A DNA stretch of 46,771 nucleotides from an uncultured Saprospiraceae bacterium. Lineage in GTDB: Bacteria > Bacteroidota > Bacteroidia > Chitinophagales > Saprospiraceae. Below are positions 26,896 to 34,970 of the stretch, piece after piece. The notes below the pieces were generated by a model. The model was not told where the DNA came from. It saw only the letters and a program-made list of their open reading frames with translations, and searched no databases. The stretch covers positions 1 through 46,771 of the forward strand of contig CALFUK010000061.1 of NCBI GenBank assembly GCA_937929945.1, read 5' to 3'. Every line of letters begins with the position of its first letter. Position 1 is the stretch's first letter. The translations under genes and the position numbers were made by a program.

Positions 26896-27750
26896 ATGAT
26901 GCTGATCAGGTCACTCGGTATACTACTCTTTATCACATCATTCTTCCTATCCTGCCAGCAGCAGCCAGCCATCGTCGATGATGATCCTGTCATAGCAAAA
27001 GTGTACGCTTATGAGCTTAGATCAAATGAACTACAGGATGTGATCTCCGAAGCGGTATCGACGCAGGACAGTCTGGCCATGGCTAATGCCTACATCGAAA
27101 AGTGGCTGCGCGAAAAAATATGGATCGAAGAAGCAGAACAAAAAATGGGGACAGATGCAGAGCTGGAGTCACTCGTGGACGCTTATCGTGCCAGCTTGAT
27201 CAAACTTCAATATGAAAACAGGATCATAGAAGAAAAACTGGATTCCATCATCAGTGATCGTGAATATCAGACGAACTATGAGACCTACAAATCTCAGTTT
27301 ACTCTGGATGACCAACTGATCCGCTGCTGGATCGTCAAGGTGCCCAGAGCAGCAGATGGCACGGCCCAATTTTATAAAGATTTCAAAAAGGGTGAGCTGG
27401 AAAGTGTCAGCCAGTACAGCCGGCTGTATGCAGAGCTGTCTTATTTTGATGATCCATCATGGCTGACCCGAGATGAATTAGAGAAAATCGTCCCAGCCGA
27501 GCTCATCAGTAAGCCTGAGATGAGACAAAAAGCCAACTTTAGAAAGAGAAAAGGAGAGGATTATTATTTCCTTAAATACCTGGACTACAAGGACAAAAAC
27601 GACTTCCCACCGTTAGAATACATTAAAGACGAGTTAAAGAGGCTGATCTTGCATAGGAGAAAACAAAAAATTATCGCAGATTTGACCGAGCAAATGTATG
27701 AGGAGAAGCTCAAAAACAATCAAATACAGGTATTTACAAATCCATCTTAG
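26896..27750 (+). CDS. Lipoprotein of the SurA/PpiC type lacking a clear isomerase domain
   Basis: 284 aa. The N-terminus MMLIRSLGILLFITSFFLSC is a lipoprotein signal ending in FLSC. The rest resembles the helical chaperone part of SurA-like proteins (SELVEEYIEKWLREKIWIEE-type segment near residues 50-70, then long amphipathic helices), but the parvulin signature (GxLGW and GYHIV-like motifs) is absent. It starts at the base following the upstream stop (two consecutive ATGs at 26896 and 26899; either may be used) and ends at the base before the next start. Position between two parvulin proteins suggests it is a membrane-bound partner in the same folding path; that is inference. Confidence 0.78.
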   Translation: MMLIRSLGILLFITSFFLSCQQQPAIVDDDPVIAKVYAYELRSNELQDVISEAVSTQDSLAMANAYIEKWLREKIWIEEAEQKMGTDAELESLVDAYRASLIKLQYENRIIEEKLDSIISDREYQTNYETYKSQFTLDDQLIRCWIVKVPRAADGTAQFYKDFKKGELESVSQYSRLYAELSYFDDPSWLTRDELEKIVPAELISKPEMRQKANFRKRKGEDYYFLKYLDYKDKNDFPPLEYIKDELKRLILHRRKQKIIADLTEQMYEEKLKNNQIQVFTNPS

Positions 27751-29127
27751 ATGAATAAAATGATAATCGCTGGCCTATTGATGATGATCTCGGTCTTCTC
27801 ACAGGCTCAGCAGTCGGCACAGGTGATCGATAAAGTGATCGGTAAAATAGGTGGTGAATACCTCCTCTACTCTGACCTCATCAATGGCTATCGCTACCAA
27901 AAGGAGCGGATGCCAGAGCTGGAAGAGGAAGCCATGTGCGGCATCATGGAGCAGCTGATATCCCAAAAGATTTTAATCGATCAGGCAAAACTCGATAGCA
28001 TAGAAGTCTCAGCGGATGAAGTCGAAAGCCAGCTGGACTACAGGATAGAAAATATTCTGAGAGCTATGGGTGGTGATGAAAACCGATTCCTCGATTACTA
28101 CGGTAAATCCATCGGAGAGGTAAAAGATGACATGAGACTCGATATGAGGCAAAATATCTTGGCGCAACGCATCCAGGGCAAATTGATTAATGAAGTTACC
28201 ATAACTCCGAAAGAGGTCGTCGAATTCTACGAGCAGATCCCTCAGGATAGTGTCCCATTCCTTAGTTCGGAGGTCGAAATCAGCGAGATAGTACTGCGGC
28301 CACAAGTGAATGATGAGGAGAGCCAAAAGGCGCAGGGAAAACTAAAAGAAATCAGAGAAAAAATCGTCAGTGGAGAAGAAACGTTCGAAGAGATGGCCTC
28401 GAAGCATTCAGCGGATGGATCCAGAGAGACTGGTGGAGACTTAGGCTGGGCGAAGCGTGGTAGCTATGTGCCAGAGTTTGAGGCAGTCGCTTACACCCTG
28501 GATCAGGGCGAACTATCGGAGATCGTTGAGACAGATTTTGGCTTTCATATCATCAAATTGAAAGAGCGTAGGGGTAACTCGATCAATGTCCAGCATATCC
28601 TGATTAGACCTACCATTACAGGAGCGGATAATGAGCTGGCTAAAAATAAGCTGGACTCCATCAGGGGCCTCATTGCTACAGACTCATTATCATTTGAGTA
28701 TGCGGTAAAGCTTTTTTCAGATAAGGATGTACCGAGCTATAACAATGGAGGAAGAATGCAGAATCCTAAGACAGGCGATATCTACTTCGAGACAGCTGAC
28801 CTACCACCAGACATTTACTTTGAGATAGAGGAGATCGAAGTAGGTGATATCACCGAGCCATTAGAATATTATGATCAAAGAAATGAGCTGCAGTACCGGA
28901 TCGTCCGCTTAGAATCTCGAACCAAGCCTCACAGAGCCAGCTTAGAGACGGACTATTCTCGGATACAGCGTTTTGCCAAGGAGAGTAAGAAGAATCAATA
29001 TTATAATAACTGGATGGTAGAAAAGATGGGTCAGACCTTTATAGAGATTGACTCTGATCTCGGCAGCTGTCAGAATTTGACCCAGTGGATCAAGGAGCCG
29101 ACAGTGGTGGAGCCGGCAGGCAAGTAA
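27751..29127 (+). CDS. SurA-type periplasmic chaperone / peptidyl-prolyl isomerase
   Basis: 458 aa, the normal SurA length, with a signal peptide (MNKMIIAGLLMMISVFSQAQ). The SurA N-domain is clear (VIDKVIGKIGGEYLLYSDLI, then helical region to about 165). Parvulin domain 1 (about 170-275) has SEVEISEIVLRP, GGDLGWAKRGSYVPEFE and FGFHIIKLKER; domain 2 (about 280-380) is more diverged (VQHILIRPTI; NNGGRM in place of GGDLGW; LQYRIVRLESR). SurA delivers outer-membrane proteins to the BAM complex; an organism with large barrels such as SprA would need it. Third gene of the unit, starting immediately after the preceding stop. Confidence 0.9.
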   Translation: MNKMIIAGLLMMISVFSQAQQSAQVIDKVIGKIGGEYLLYSDLINGYRYQKERMPELEEEAMCGIMEQLISQKILIDQAKLDSIEVSADEVESQLDYRIENILRAMGGDENRFLDYYGKSIGEVKDDMRLDMRQNILAQRIQGKLINEVTITPKEVVEFYEQIPQDSVPFLSSEVEISEIVLRPQVNDEESQKAQGKLKEIREKIVSGEETFEEMASKHSADGSRETGGDLGWAKRGSYVPEFEAVAYTLDQGELSEIVETDFGFHIIKLKERRGNSINVQHILIRPTITGADNELAKNKLDSIRGLIATDSLSFEYAVKLFSDKDVPSYNNGGRMQNPKTGDIYFETADLPPDIYFEIEEIEVGDITEPLEYYDQRNELQYRIVRLESRTKPHRASLETDYSRIQRFAKESKKNQYYNNWMVEKMGQTFIEIDSDLGSCQNLTQWIKEPTVVEPAGK

Positions 29128-29262
29128 AAAAAACGACAACATCAATTTTTAAGATAGTCGTCATTCTCAGTAATTTATGAGAGTGGGTGTCGCAATGTAG
29201 GTCTTTTCACAAGACTCAATTGTTACATGTTGGTCAAGGGTCATTGTCCTGGGTCAAAACAT

Positions 29263-29298
29263 AAAAAAAGGCTGGCATTACCCCCCAGTAAGCCAGCC
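29263..29298 (-). terminator. Intrinsic terminator on the minus strand
   Basis: Inverted repeat GGCTGGC-A-TTAC / GTAA-GCCAGCC (29270-29281 with 29288-29298): 11 paired bases with one bulged A and a 6-base loop. On the minus strand it is followed by seven T (complement of 29263-29269), a classical Rho-independent terminator. No minus-strand gene ends here, so it implies an unannotated minus-strand transcript starting in 29300-29500. Confidence 0.6.
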
Positions 29299-29308
29299 AT
29301 TAATTTCC

Positions 29309-29330
29309 AATACTTAATCCCTTAAGTATT
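29309..29330 (-). other. Perfect 9-bp hairpin upstream of the minus-strand terminator
   Basis: AATACTTAA (29309-29317) pairs fully with TTAAGTATT (29322-29330) around a 4-base loop. Read on the minus strand it lies 10 bases before the terminator hairpin and just downstream of a near-consensus promoter (TTTG complement at 29362-29365 and TATACTTTG complement at 29333-29341). It would be the 5' hairpin of a small RNA of roughly 70 nucleotides. Confidence 0.4.
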
Positions 29331-29448
29331 ATCAAAGTATACTGAACACTCACACTCAAGCCAAAATCTTGCCAATTCGCCTCAAATCCTGTTTTTCATA
29401 TTAATTTTTTATAAAATGTGTAATAATCTTAGATTCATGGGCTTCTGT

Positions 29449-29483
29449 ATATCCTGTTCGCGTATTTAGGCCGAACAGGATAT
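29449..29483 (+). repeat. Perfect 12-bp inverted repeat before the SRPBCC gene
   Basis: ATATCCTGTTCG (29449-29460) and CGAACAGGATAT (29472-29483) are exact complements with an 11-base spacer. The right arm ends 34 bases before the ATG at 29518. It may be an operator for a dimeric regulator, a 5'-UTR hairpin, or a terminator lacking a T-run; nothing in the sequence decides among these. Confidence 0.55.
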
Positions 29484-29517
29484 ATAAATTATCTTCATTC
29501 TGAAAAAATCATTAGTC

Positions 29518-29988
29518 ATGGAAAATCTATCAGATAATCATTTTGCAGATGCCAGTATGATGATCCGACGACCAGTCACAGAAGTATATCAAGCCTTCAT
29601 AGACCCTGAAGTGACCAGCCAATTTTGGTTTTCTGAGGGCTCAGATGCCTTATCAGAAGGGGAGACTGTGGAGTGGACCTGGGGGATGTTCAATCATCAA
29701 GTACAAATCAAAGTATTAAGTCTAGTCAAAGATGAATCGATCCACATCCAGTGGGGGGAAGATCCAGATGCTCAGGTGCGCTGGACTTTCGATGAGATTG
29801 GCGAATCTAAGACTGTAGTCAAGATCATCAATACAGGCTTCAAGGGTGATCAGGTGGCGCTCATCAGTCAGATTAGGGATACTACGGGTGGCTTCACACT
29901 AGTCCTCGCGGGTCTAAAGGCATGGCTTGAGCATGGTATTAGGCTAAATCTGGTCGCCGATAAATATCCTGAGCTGAGTGATTCTTGA
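29518..29988 (+). CDS. SRPBCC / AHSA1-type (START-like) domain protein
   Basis: 156 aa, a single helix-grip domain. The family start is FADASMMIRRPVTEVYQAF, then FWFSEGSDALSEGETVEWTW and the C-terminal long helix GFTLVLAGLKAWLEHGI. Proteins of this group (activator of Hsp90 ATPase homologue 1-like) bind hydrophobic ligands or unfolded proteins in the cytosol, but the actual ligand is seldom known. No signal peptide. It stands alone on the plus strand with its own upstream inverted repeat, and ends 40 bases from the convergent small membrane protein gene. Confidence 0.85.
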   Translation: MENLSDNHFADASMMIRRPVTEVYQAFIDPEVTSQFWFSEGSDALSEGETVEWTWGMFNHQVQIKVLSLVKDESIHIQWGEDPDAQVRWTFDEIGESKTVVKIINTGFKGDQVALISQIRDTTGGFTLVLAGLKAWLEHGIRLNLVADKYPELSDS

Positions 29989-30028
29989 TTCATTCGTAGT
30001 GAATAGAGCTGGGGCTGCGATTCTGATT

Positions 30029-30553
30029 CTACCCAGCTATCTTACCCAGTGAATATAGGAGTAGGCTGAGCAGGGGGACGAAACTGAAAGCCAGATACTT
30101 GACCGACCGATTCACATCTCTCAGTTTTTCTTTTACGATTTTCGAATGAATGAATATCTGCTGTCCGAGCTGATCGAATAATGTTTCGTCGTCAGAGACC
30201 ACTTTGTCGAAGGTCTTGACAAAAGAATCAATGTCTCCGTAGTTAGTGACGGCATCTTGAAAAAAGAATACATTCTTCTTATAGCTGCCCTCTACGTGTG
30301 GCAGAAAGCACTTGAAGCTCCAATAAATGGATACAGCGATGAGCATCACCCACATGATGGTAAGTATGATAAATATATAGTCATTACTAAAGGACTCGAT
30401 TACCTTAGTCAGGTACTGGAATACGACACCCAGCAATATTCCGTAAAAGGTCAGGACGAGACCCGCCTTGATCTCAGATGCTCGGTTCAGATTGGTCAGA
30501 TGCTTTAGCGTCTCTATGTAAACGAAAGACTTTTCTTCTAAGCCTAATTTCAT
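30029..30553 (-). CDS. Three-helix membrane protein resembling Pycsar effectors (DUF5706-like)
   Basis: 174 aa. Membrane segments at about 31-49, 59-80 and 152-170, with a charged region between (about 85-150). The layout matches the transmembrane effector family PycTM (formerly DUF5706): N-terminal amphipathic helix followed by ASEIKAGLVLTFYGILLG, a central NVFFFQDAVTNYGDIDSFVK segment and the C-terminal FDQLGQQIFIHSKIVKEKL before the last helix. In the Pycsar defence system such proteins open the membrane when a cyclase makes cCMP or cUMP. No cyclase is next to it; one lies 3.5 kb away (34044-34970). The assignment rests on pattern recognition and no search was run. Confidence 0.6.
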   Translation of the reverse strand: MKLGLEEKSFVYIETLKHLTNLNRASEIKAGLVLTFYGILLGVVFQYLTKVIESFSNDYIFIILTIMWVMLIAVSIYWSFKCFLPHVEGSYKKNVFFFQDAVTNYGDIDSFVKTFDKVVSDDETLFDQLGQQIFIHSKIVKEKLRDVNRSVKYLAFSFVPLLSLLLYSLGKIAG

Positions 30554-30739
30554 GAGAATATTATTTATAAGTAATAGCTTACTACTTTACCCAATAACTG
30601 GAGTATCATAATTATCCACAACACAAATGTGTCATAAAGTAATAGACTCCCGTATCGTAGCTTATATGAATGGAATTATTCAACCTAAAAATAGAATAAT
30701 TTAGAAGAAATCAGGAGTAGAACGCGATGGGTGTGTTTA

Positions 30740-31894
30740 TTATGCTACCACGGCCTTGCTGCATTCTACCAGCTCACAGTAGTAGTCTTCATACTGAGGG
30801 AGAATTTTGTCAATGTGAAAGTCCTTAGCTCTGGCTAAAGCGCTCTTGCGGAAAGACTGGAGCATAGCGTCGTCAGAAAGCAGCTTGATGGCATGATTGG
30901 CCATGGATTCGACGTCACCTACATCCTCTAAGAAGCCATTTTCACCATGGACGATGACTTCGGGTAGACCTCCTATATTAGATGAGATGACAGGCACTTC
31001 ACAGGCCATCGCCTCCAGTGCTGCTAATCCGAAGCTCTCATTCTGAGACGGTATCAAGAAGAGATCCGCCAGCGCTAAGAGTTCTTCGACAGCATCCTGC
31101 TTTCCTAAAAATCTTACAGATTGACATACTTGGAGCTCTTTACACAGTGCCTCTAGCGTCGTCCTCTCTGGTCCATCACCGATCAGCAGCAGTTTAGATG
31201 GTATATGCTGATTGACCTTGTGAAATATACGGATGACATCGTCTACTCTTTTGACCTTTCTAAAGTTAGAGGTGTGAACGATGATTTTTTCTCCTTCAGG
31301 AGCAATGGCTTGCTTGAAGTGATCTTTATTAATTTTGCGAAATCGGTCAAAATCGATGAAGTTGTAGATGACTTTGATGTCTCGATTGATTCCAAATTTT
31401 TCTAAGGTTTCGTTTTTCAGGTGATTGGAGACAGCCGTGACTCCGTCAGAGCTATTGATGCTGAACTCGACGACGGGTGAGAAGTTGGCGTGCTTACCTA
31501 CGAGTGTGATATCAGTACCATGCAGTGTCGTGATCACAGGTATGTTCTTACCGTGTGAGGCTAATATACTCTTGGCCATGAATGCCACAGCAGCATGAGG
31601 AATAGCGTAGTGCACGTGGAGAATGTCCAAATTTTCGTTTTTTACGACCTCTACCATTTTACTTGCCAATGAGGTCTCATAAGGTAGATACTCGAATAGC
31701 GGGTAATTGATCGTCGTCACCTCGTGCAGATATATGTTTTCGGAAAAGATGCTGAGTCGAGCGGGTCTTTTGTAAGAAATGAAGTGAATGGAGTGTCCTT
31801 TCTTAGCTAATGCAATACCCAATTCGGTGGCGACGACACCGCTACCTCCGTAGGTAGGGTAGCAGACGACGCCAATTTTCAATTTCTTATTCAA
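30740..31894 (-). CDS. bshA: N-acetyl-alpha-D-glucosaminyl L-malate synthase BshA (bacillithiol synthesis)
   Basis: 384 aa, a GT4 glycosyltransferase that joins UDP-GlcNAc and L-malate in the first step of bacillithiol synthesis. BshA-specific motifs are visible: IGVVCYPTYGGSGVVATELG at the N-terminus, HVHYAIPHAAVAF, TTLHGTDITLVG and the C-terminal sugar-nucleotide site NESFGLAALEAMACEVPVIS. Length is normal. It is divergent to the MerR-type regulator (104-base gap). BshB and BshC are not in the window. Together with the thioredoxin-like proteins it points to a bacillithiol-based redox system. Confidence 0.95.
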   Translation of the reverse strand: MNKKLKIGVVCYPTYGGSGVVATELGIALAKKGHSIHFISYKRPARLSIFSENIYLHEVTTINYPLFEYLPYETSLASKMVEVVKNENLDILHVHYAIPHAAVAFMAKSILASHGKNIPVITTLHGTDITLVGKHANFSPVVEFSINSSDGVTAVSNHLKNETLEKFGINRDIKVIYNFIDFDRFRKINKDHFKQAIAPEGEKIIVHTSNFRKVKRVDDVIRIFHKVNQHIPSKLLLIGDGPERTTLEALCKELQVCQSVRFLGKQDAVEELLALADLFLIPSQNESFGLAALEAMACEVPVISSNIGGLPEVIVHGENGFLEDVGDVESMANHAIKLLSDDAMLQSFRKSALARAKDFHIDKILPQYEDYYCELVECSKAVVA

Positions 31895-31998
31895 TTTGAC
31901 TTGGTTTAGATGATCGAATTTGGTGTTTATCCGAAATTAGTAGAACATAATTATTATCTATTGTGTTGTTGTTTTTAGTTACTATTTTCAAGGACTCA

Positions 31999-32916
31999 AT
32001 GGTAGTGTATTCGATTAATGATATTGAAAAATTATCAGGCGTAAAGGCCCATACCCTCCGCATATGGGAAAAACGCTATGGCATCATCCAGCCTAAGAGA
32101 ACAAAAACCAATATCAGATACTATCTGGATGAAGACTTGAAGCACGTCCTCAACATAGCTTTGCTCAATAAAAAAGGCATAAAAATCTCCAAAATCGCTA
32201 AAATGCCAGAGCAGGAGATTAAAAAGAAAGTGGCTGAGCTGTCGGATATCGGAACAGAATTCGAAGATTATTTAGATTCGCTCACCTTATCGCTGCTTGA
32301 ACTAGACGAGCAAAAATTCAATCGTATCCTTGACTCCAACATCAAACAAAAAGGACTAGAAAGGACGATGATGGAGGTGATCTACCCACTACTGGATAAG
32401 TTAGGTCTGATGTGGATCACGGGCTCCATTAATGGTGCCCACGAACGATTCGTCAGAGGTCACATCCGACAGAAGATCATCGCCAATACGGATAAGATTG
32501 AGAGCGATCCGAAGAAGCCTACATTCATCATATATCTACCTGAAAACGAAGATCAAGAATTGAGTTTGCTCTTTGCTCACTTTTTGATTAAACAGACTGG
32601 ATTCAAAGTGATAAATCTGGGACTCCATACGCCAGTGAAGGACTTATCTGATGCCGCGAGCGTCGCACATCCTGATTATATTTATACCATCATCAATCAT
32701 AGTTTAGCTGGCATGAGCATTGTGGATTATGTAGATTCTATTAAGAGCTCCATCCCTGAGAGTCAAGTTTTGATATCTGGCATTCAGGCGACTAAGTGCA
32801 GCTCAGATACAAGTGGTAGGGTGAATGTCCTGCACAGCTTCCAAGCATTAACCCAGTATCTGGAAGAGATCACCTCTGCGAAAAAAGCTGCCGTATCCGC
32901 TGCTGCTCTAGGGTAG
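31999..32916 (+). CDS. MerR-family regulator with degenerate cobalamin-binding (CarH-like) domain
   Basis: 305 aa from the ATG at 31999; the frame extends to a GTG at 31963 but without family support. N-terminal MerR helix-turn-helix and wing: VYSINDIEKLSGVKAHTLRI (4-23), then WEKRYGIIQPKRTKTNIRYY (24-42). A four-helix cap with Trp139 follows (WITGSINGAHERFVRGHIRQ) and a Rossmann-like domain (about 175-290). In CarH-type photoreceptors the cap carries a Glu-His pair and the Rossmann domain a DxHxxG motif whose His binds cobalt; here these read ER (Arg150) and EDQELS (Gln186), so the cobalamin ligands are missing. It may have become light- and B12-independent. Divergent to bshA. Confidence 0.88.
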   Translation: MVVYSINDIEKLSGVKAHTLRIWEKRYGIIQPKRTKTNIRYYLDEDLKHVLNIALLNKKGIKISKIAKMPEQEIKKKVAELSDIGTEFEDYLDSLTLSLLELDEQKFNRILDSNIKQKGLERTMMEVIYPLLDKLGLMWITGSINGAHERFVRGHIRQKIIANTDKIESDPKKPTFIIYLPENEDQELSLLFAHFLIKQTGFKVINLGLHTPVKDLSDAASVAHPDYIYTIINHSLAGMSIVDYVDSIKSSIPESQVLISGIQATKCSSDTSGRVNVLHSFQALTQYLEEITSAKKAAVSAAALG

Positions 32917-32945
32917 TCCAGCCCTTACAGATTGATTCAATAAGA

Positions 32946-33971
32946 TTAGGCCCACACCTTACACCCTTCCGTACAGTTAGTGCATATATCTATTTGGTCT
33001 CTGCCCTGCAGTAGTGTCCGCCTGAATTTTTGATAATCATCTCCCCTCCAGATTTCTTGAAAGTTCCTCTCTTTTAGATCTCCCAGCTTATGTGTCGCAT
33101 CTTTATCAAAGCAGCAGGGTACTACGAGGCCGTCCCAGGTGATCACACAGGCGTGCCATAACTTCCAGCAGTGATCCAGTAGTTCATTTTTGACGCTGTA
33201 GCTTCCGTCTCGCTGGAGCTGGTAGCGTGAGTATTTCTCTTGAGTAGGTATGAGCTCATTGCCGTGCTTGTAGTTATAGACTTGAGCTGTTTTTAGTTTG
33301 ACTTCGTCGACACCGATGTCTGCTGCGATCCGTTGGACATCTTCGATTTGATGTTCGTTAGGCTTCACCACTAAGAATTGGAAGATGATGTAGGGGGTAT
33401 GGCTTTTTAGTTCTTTTTTCCAGTGTATGACCTGTCGTGCCCCTTCGAGCACCGTCTCCAGTTTGCCCTCTTTTCTGTATTGTTCATACACCTCTTGGGT
33501 GGTGCCATCCACAGATATGATGAGCCTGTCCAGTCCTGATTCTACCGTTTTTTTTGCGTTGGCAGCATTGAGGAAGTGCCCATTCGTAGAGCTCATGGTA
33601 TATATCCCTTTCTCATGGGCTAGCTTTACCATATTGAGAAATTCTGGATTGATGTAGGGTTCGCCTTGAAAGTAAAACATCATGTACATCAGTCGGTCAG
33701 CTACTTGTGCAAGTGTCTGGCGAAAGAAGTCTTTTTTAAGATTACCCGTGTCACGGGTGAAGGATTTGAGGCCACTGGGGCATTCGGGGCATCTCAGGTT
33801 ACAAGCTGTCGTCGGCTCTATGGAGATAGTCATCGGCTGGCCCCACTGCACTGGTCTCTTGACCCACTTGGTCCACTGGTAGCTTGTGTAGAGCAGGGCT
33901 ATATTCCAGATTCTTTTCCAAGTCAGTTTGCTGGAGAAATTAAGCGCATCATGGATTCTGGGATGTAGCAT
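32946..33971 (-). CDS. Radical SAM / SPASM-domain protein
   Basis: 341 aa. The [4Fe-4S] radical SAM motif is Cys57-Cys61-Cys64 in TTACNLRCPECPSG, with the GE-type motif FYFQGEPYINPEF. The SPASM C-terminus is cysteine-rich (LDHCWKLWHACVITWDG, VVPCCFDKD, ICTNCTEGC) and should hold auxiliary clusters. Such enzymes modify peptides or cofactors; which one here cannot be told, and no small precursor peptide gene was seen near it. It has an N-terminal extension of about 45 residues, partly hydrophobic. It is convergent with the MerR-type gene (29-base gap) and divergent from the cyclase (72-base gap). Confidence 0.9.
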   Translation of the reverse strand: MLHPRIHDALNFSSKLTWKRIWNIALLYTSYQWTKWVKRPVQWGQPMTISIEPTTACNLRCPECPSGLKSFTRDTGNLKKDFFRQTLAQVADRLMYMMFYFQGEPYINPEFLNMVKLAHEKGIYTMSSTNGHFLNAANAKKTVESGLDRLIISVDGTTQEVYEQYRKEGKLETVLEGARQVIHWKKELKSHTPYIIFQFLVVKPNEHQIEDVQRIAADIGVDEVKLKTAQVYNYKHGNELIPTQEKYSRYQLQRDGSYSVKNELLDHCWKLWHACVITWDGLVVPCCFDKDATHKLGDLKERNFQEIWRGDDYQKFRRTLLQGRDQIDICTNCTEGCKVWA

Positions 33972-34043
33972 GGCTATGGTAGATTGGTATAAAAATACAA
34001 TGCTTACTCTGCGAATGTGTATGATATTAACTAATTTTCACAA

Positions 34044-34970
34044 ATGGGAGATAAAAGTAAACTTGCAGCCATATTATACGCCGACATTGCTGGGTATACT
34101 GCTGTCATGCAAAAGAACGAATCTGCCGGCCTACAATTAGTGAGTGATTACAATGTCATTCTCCGTGAGGTGATATCTCTCTACGATGGCGAATTAGTCA
34201 AAAGCTATGGTGATAGCACGCTAGTGCTCTACAGTAGTTCGCTGGATGCCCTAAAGTGCGCTGAAGACCTGCAAAAGCGGTTTATCAAAGCTAAAATACC
34301 TGTCAGAATAGGTGCCCATCTGGGAGAAGTGCTCTATCGAGATGGAGATTACTATGGTGACAGTATCAATATCGCGTCCCGACTTGAGTCAGTCGCCTCG
34401 CCTAATTCTATTCTTCTCTCTGATACGATGGCAGCGGTAGTCAGGAATAAGGATGGCATCTCACTGAAGAGTATCGGGGACTATGATTTTAAAAATGTAG
34501 ATCACCCCATCGCCGTTTATGCGCTAGTCAGCAAGGGCATCAAGGTGCCTTCGTCCAATAATAGTGCTTCGGGTAAGGGCAGGACTATCACTAAGGCCGA
34601 GCGTGAGTTGGATAAACTCGAAAAAAAGAAGAAGCAATTTTCCACTTTGGCTGGTATGCTTGGTGCAGCCTCCGTGTTTTTCATTGGTCTCTATTTTGCG
34701 GGGATCACACCTATGCAGTCATTATCAGTCTTGCTGACCATATTTTTGTCGTCAGGCATTTTTTTCTATTTCACATTTTTTGGGTTTAGATTTGATATAT
34801 ATGGTGTGCCAGACGATGGTGAAGATCTAGACGATGATGATATGGAGGACGGCAGCTGGGTCGAAAAGAGAGATGCCTCTGATGGTATATCCAAGGAGGA
34901 AAAAGCGCTGGAGCTAAAGCATCTTGAGAAGATGAAAGCGACCCGTGATCGGGGAGAGAAGGAAGTGTAG
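34044..34970 (+). CDS. Class III adenylate/guanylate cyclase with C-terminal membrane segment
   Basis: 308 aa. The cyclase homology domain is at residues 1-165: metal-binding Asp14 (YADIAGYTAV) and Asp57 (KSYGDSTLVLY), the Lys53/Asp102 pair that usually selects adenine, and transition-state Asn109 and Arg113 (SINIASRLES). So it should make cAMP. A lysine-rich linker (175-200) leads to two membrane helices (about 203-220 and 227-247) and a very acidic tail (DDGEDLDDDDMEDGS). The catalytic domain first and membrane part last is an unusual order for this class. Alternative: pyrimidine cyclase; the Lys/Asp pair argues against. Divergent from the radical SAM gene. Confidence 0.88.
   Translation: MGDKSKLAAILYADIAGYTAVMQKNESAGLQLVSDYNVILREVISLYDGELVKSYGDSTLVLYSSSLDALKCAEDLQKRFIKAKIPVRIGAHLGEVLYRDGDYYGDSINIASRLESVASPNSILLSDTMAAVVRNKDGISLKSIGDYDFKNVDHPIAVYALVSKGIKVPSSNNSASGKGRTITKAERELDKLEKKKKQFSTLAGMLGAASVFFIGLYFAGITPMQSLSVLLTIFLSSGIFFYFTFFGFRFDIYGVPDDGEDLDDDDMEDGSWVEKRDASDGISKEEKALELKHLEKMKATRDRGEKEV

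Larger units (their letters stand above)
29128..29517. other. Non-coding gap of about 390 bases with several hairpins
   Basis: No open frame with coding character was found on either strand. The gap holds a weak hairpin at about 29159-29183 just after surA (CATTCTCA/TGAGAGTG with one wobble), two stable hairpins that suit the minus strand (29270-29298 and 29309-29330) and a perfect 12-bp hairpin in front of the SRPBCC gene (29449-29483). This is the most structured non-coding stretch of the window. Confidence 0.6.

Noticed and set aside
33666-33968. 100-aa plus-strand ORF within the radical SAM gene
   Set aside because: Antisense to a gene with clear cysteine motifs; no independent evidence.
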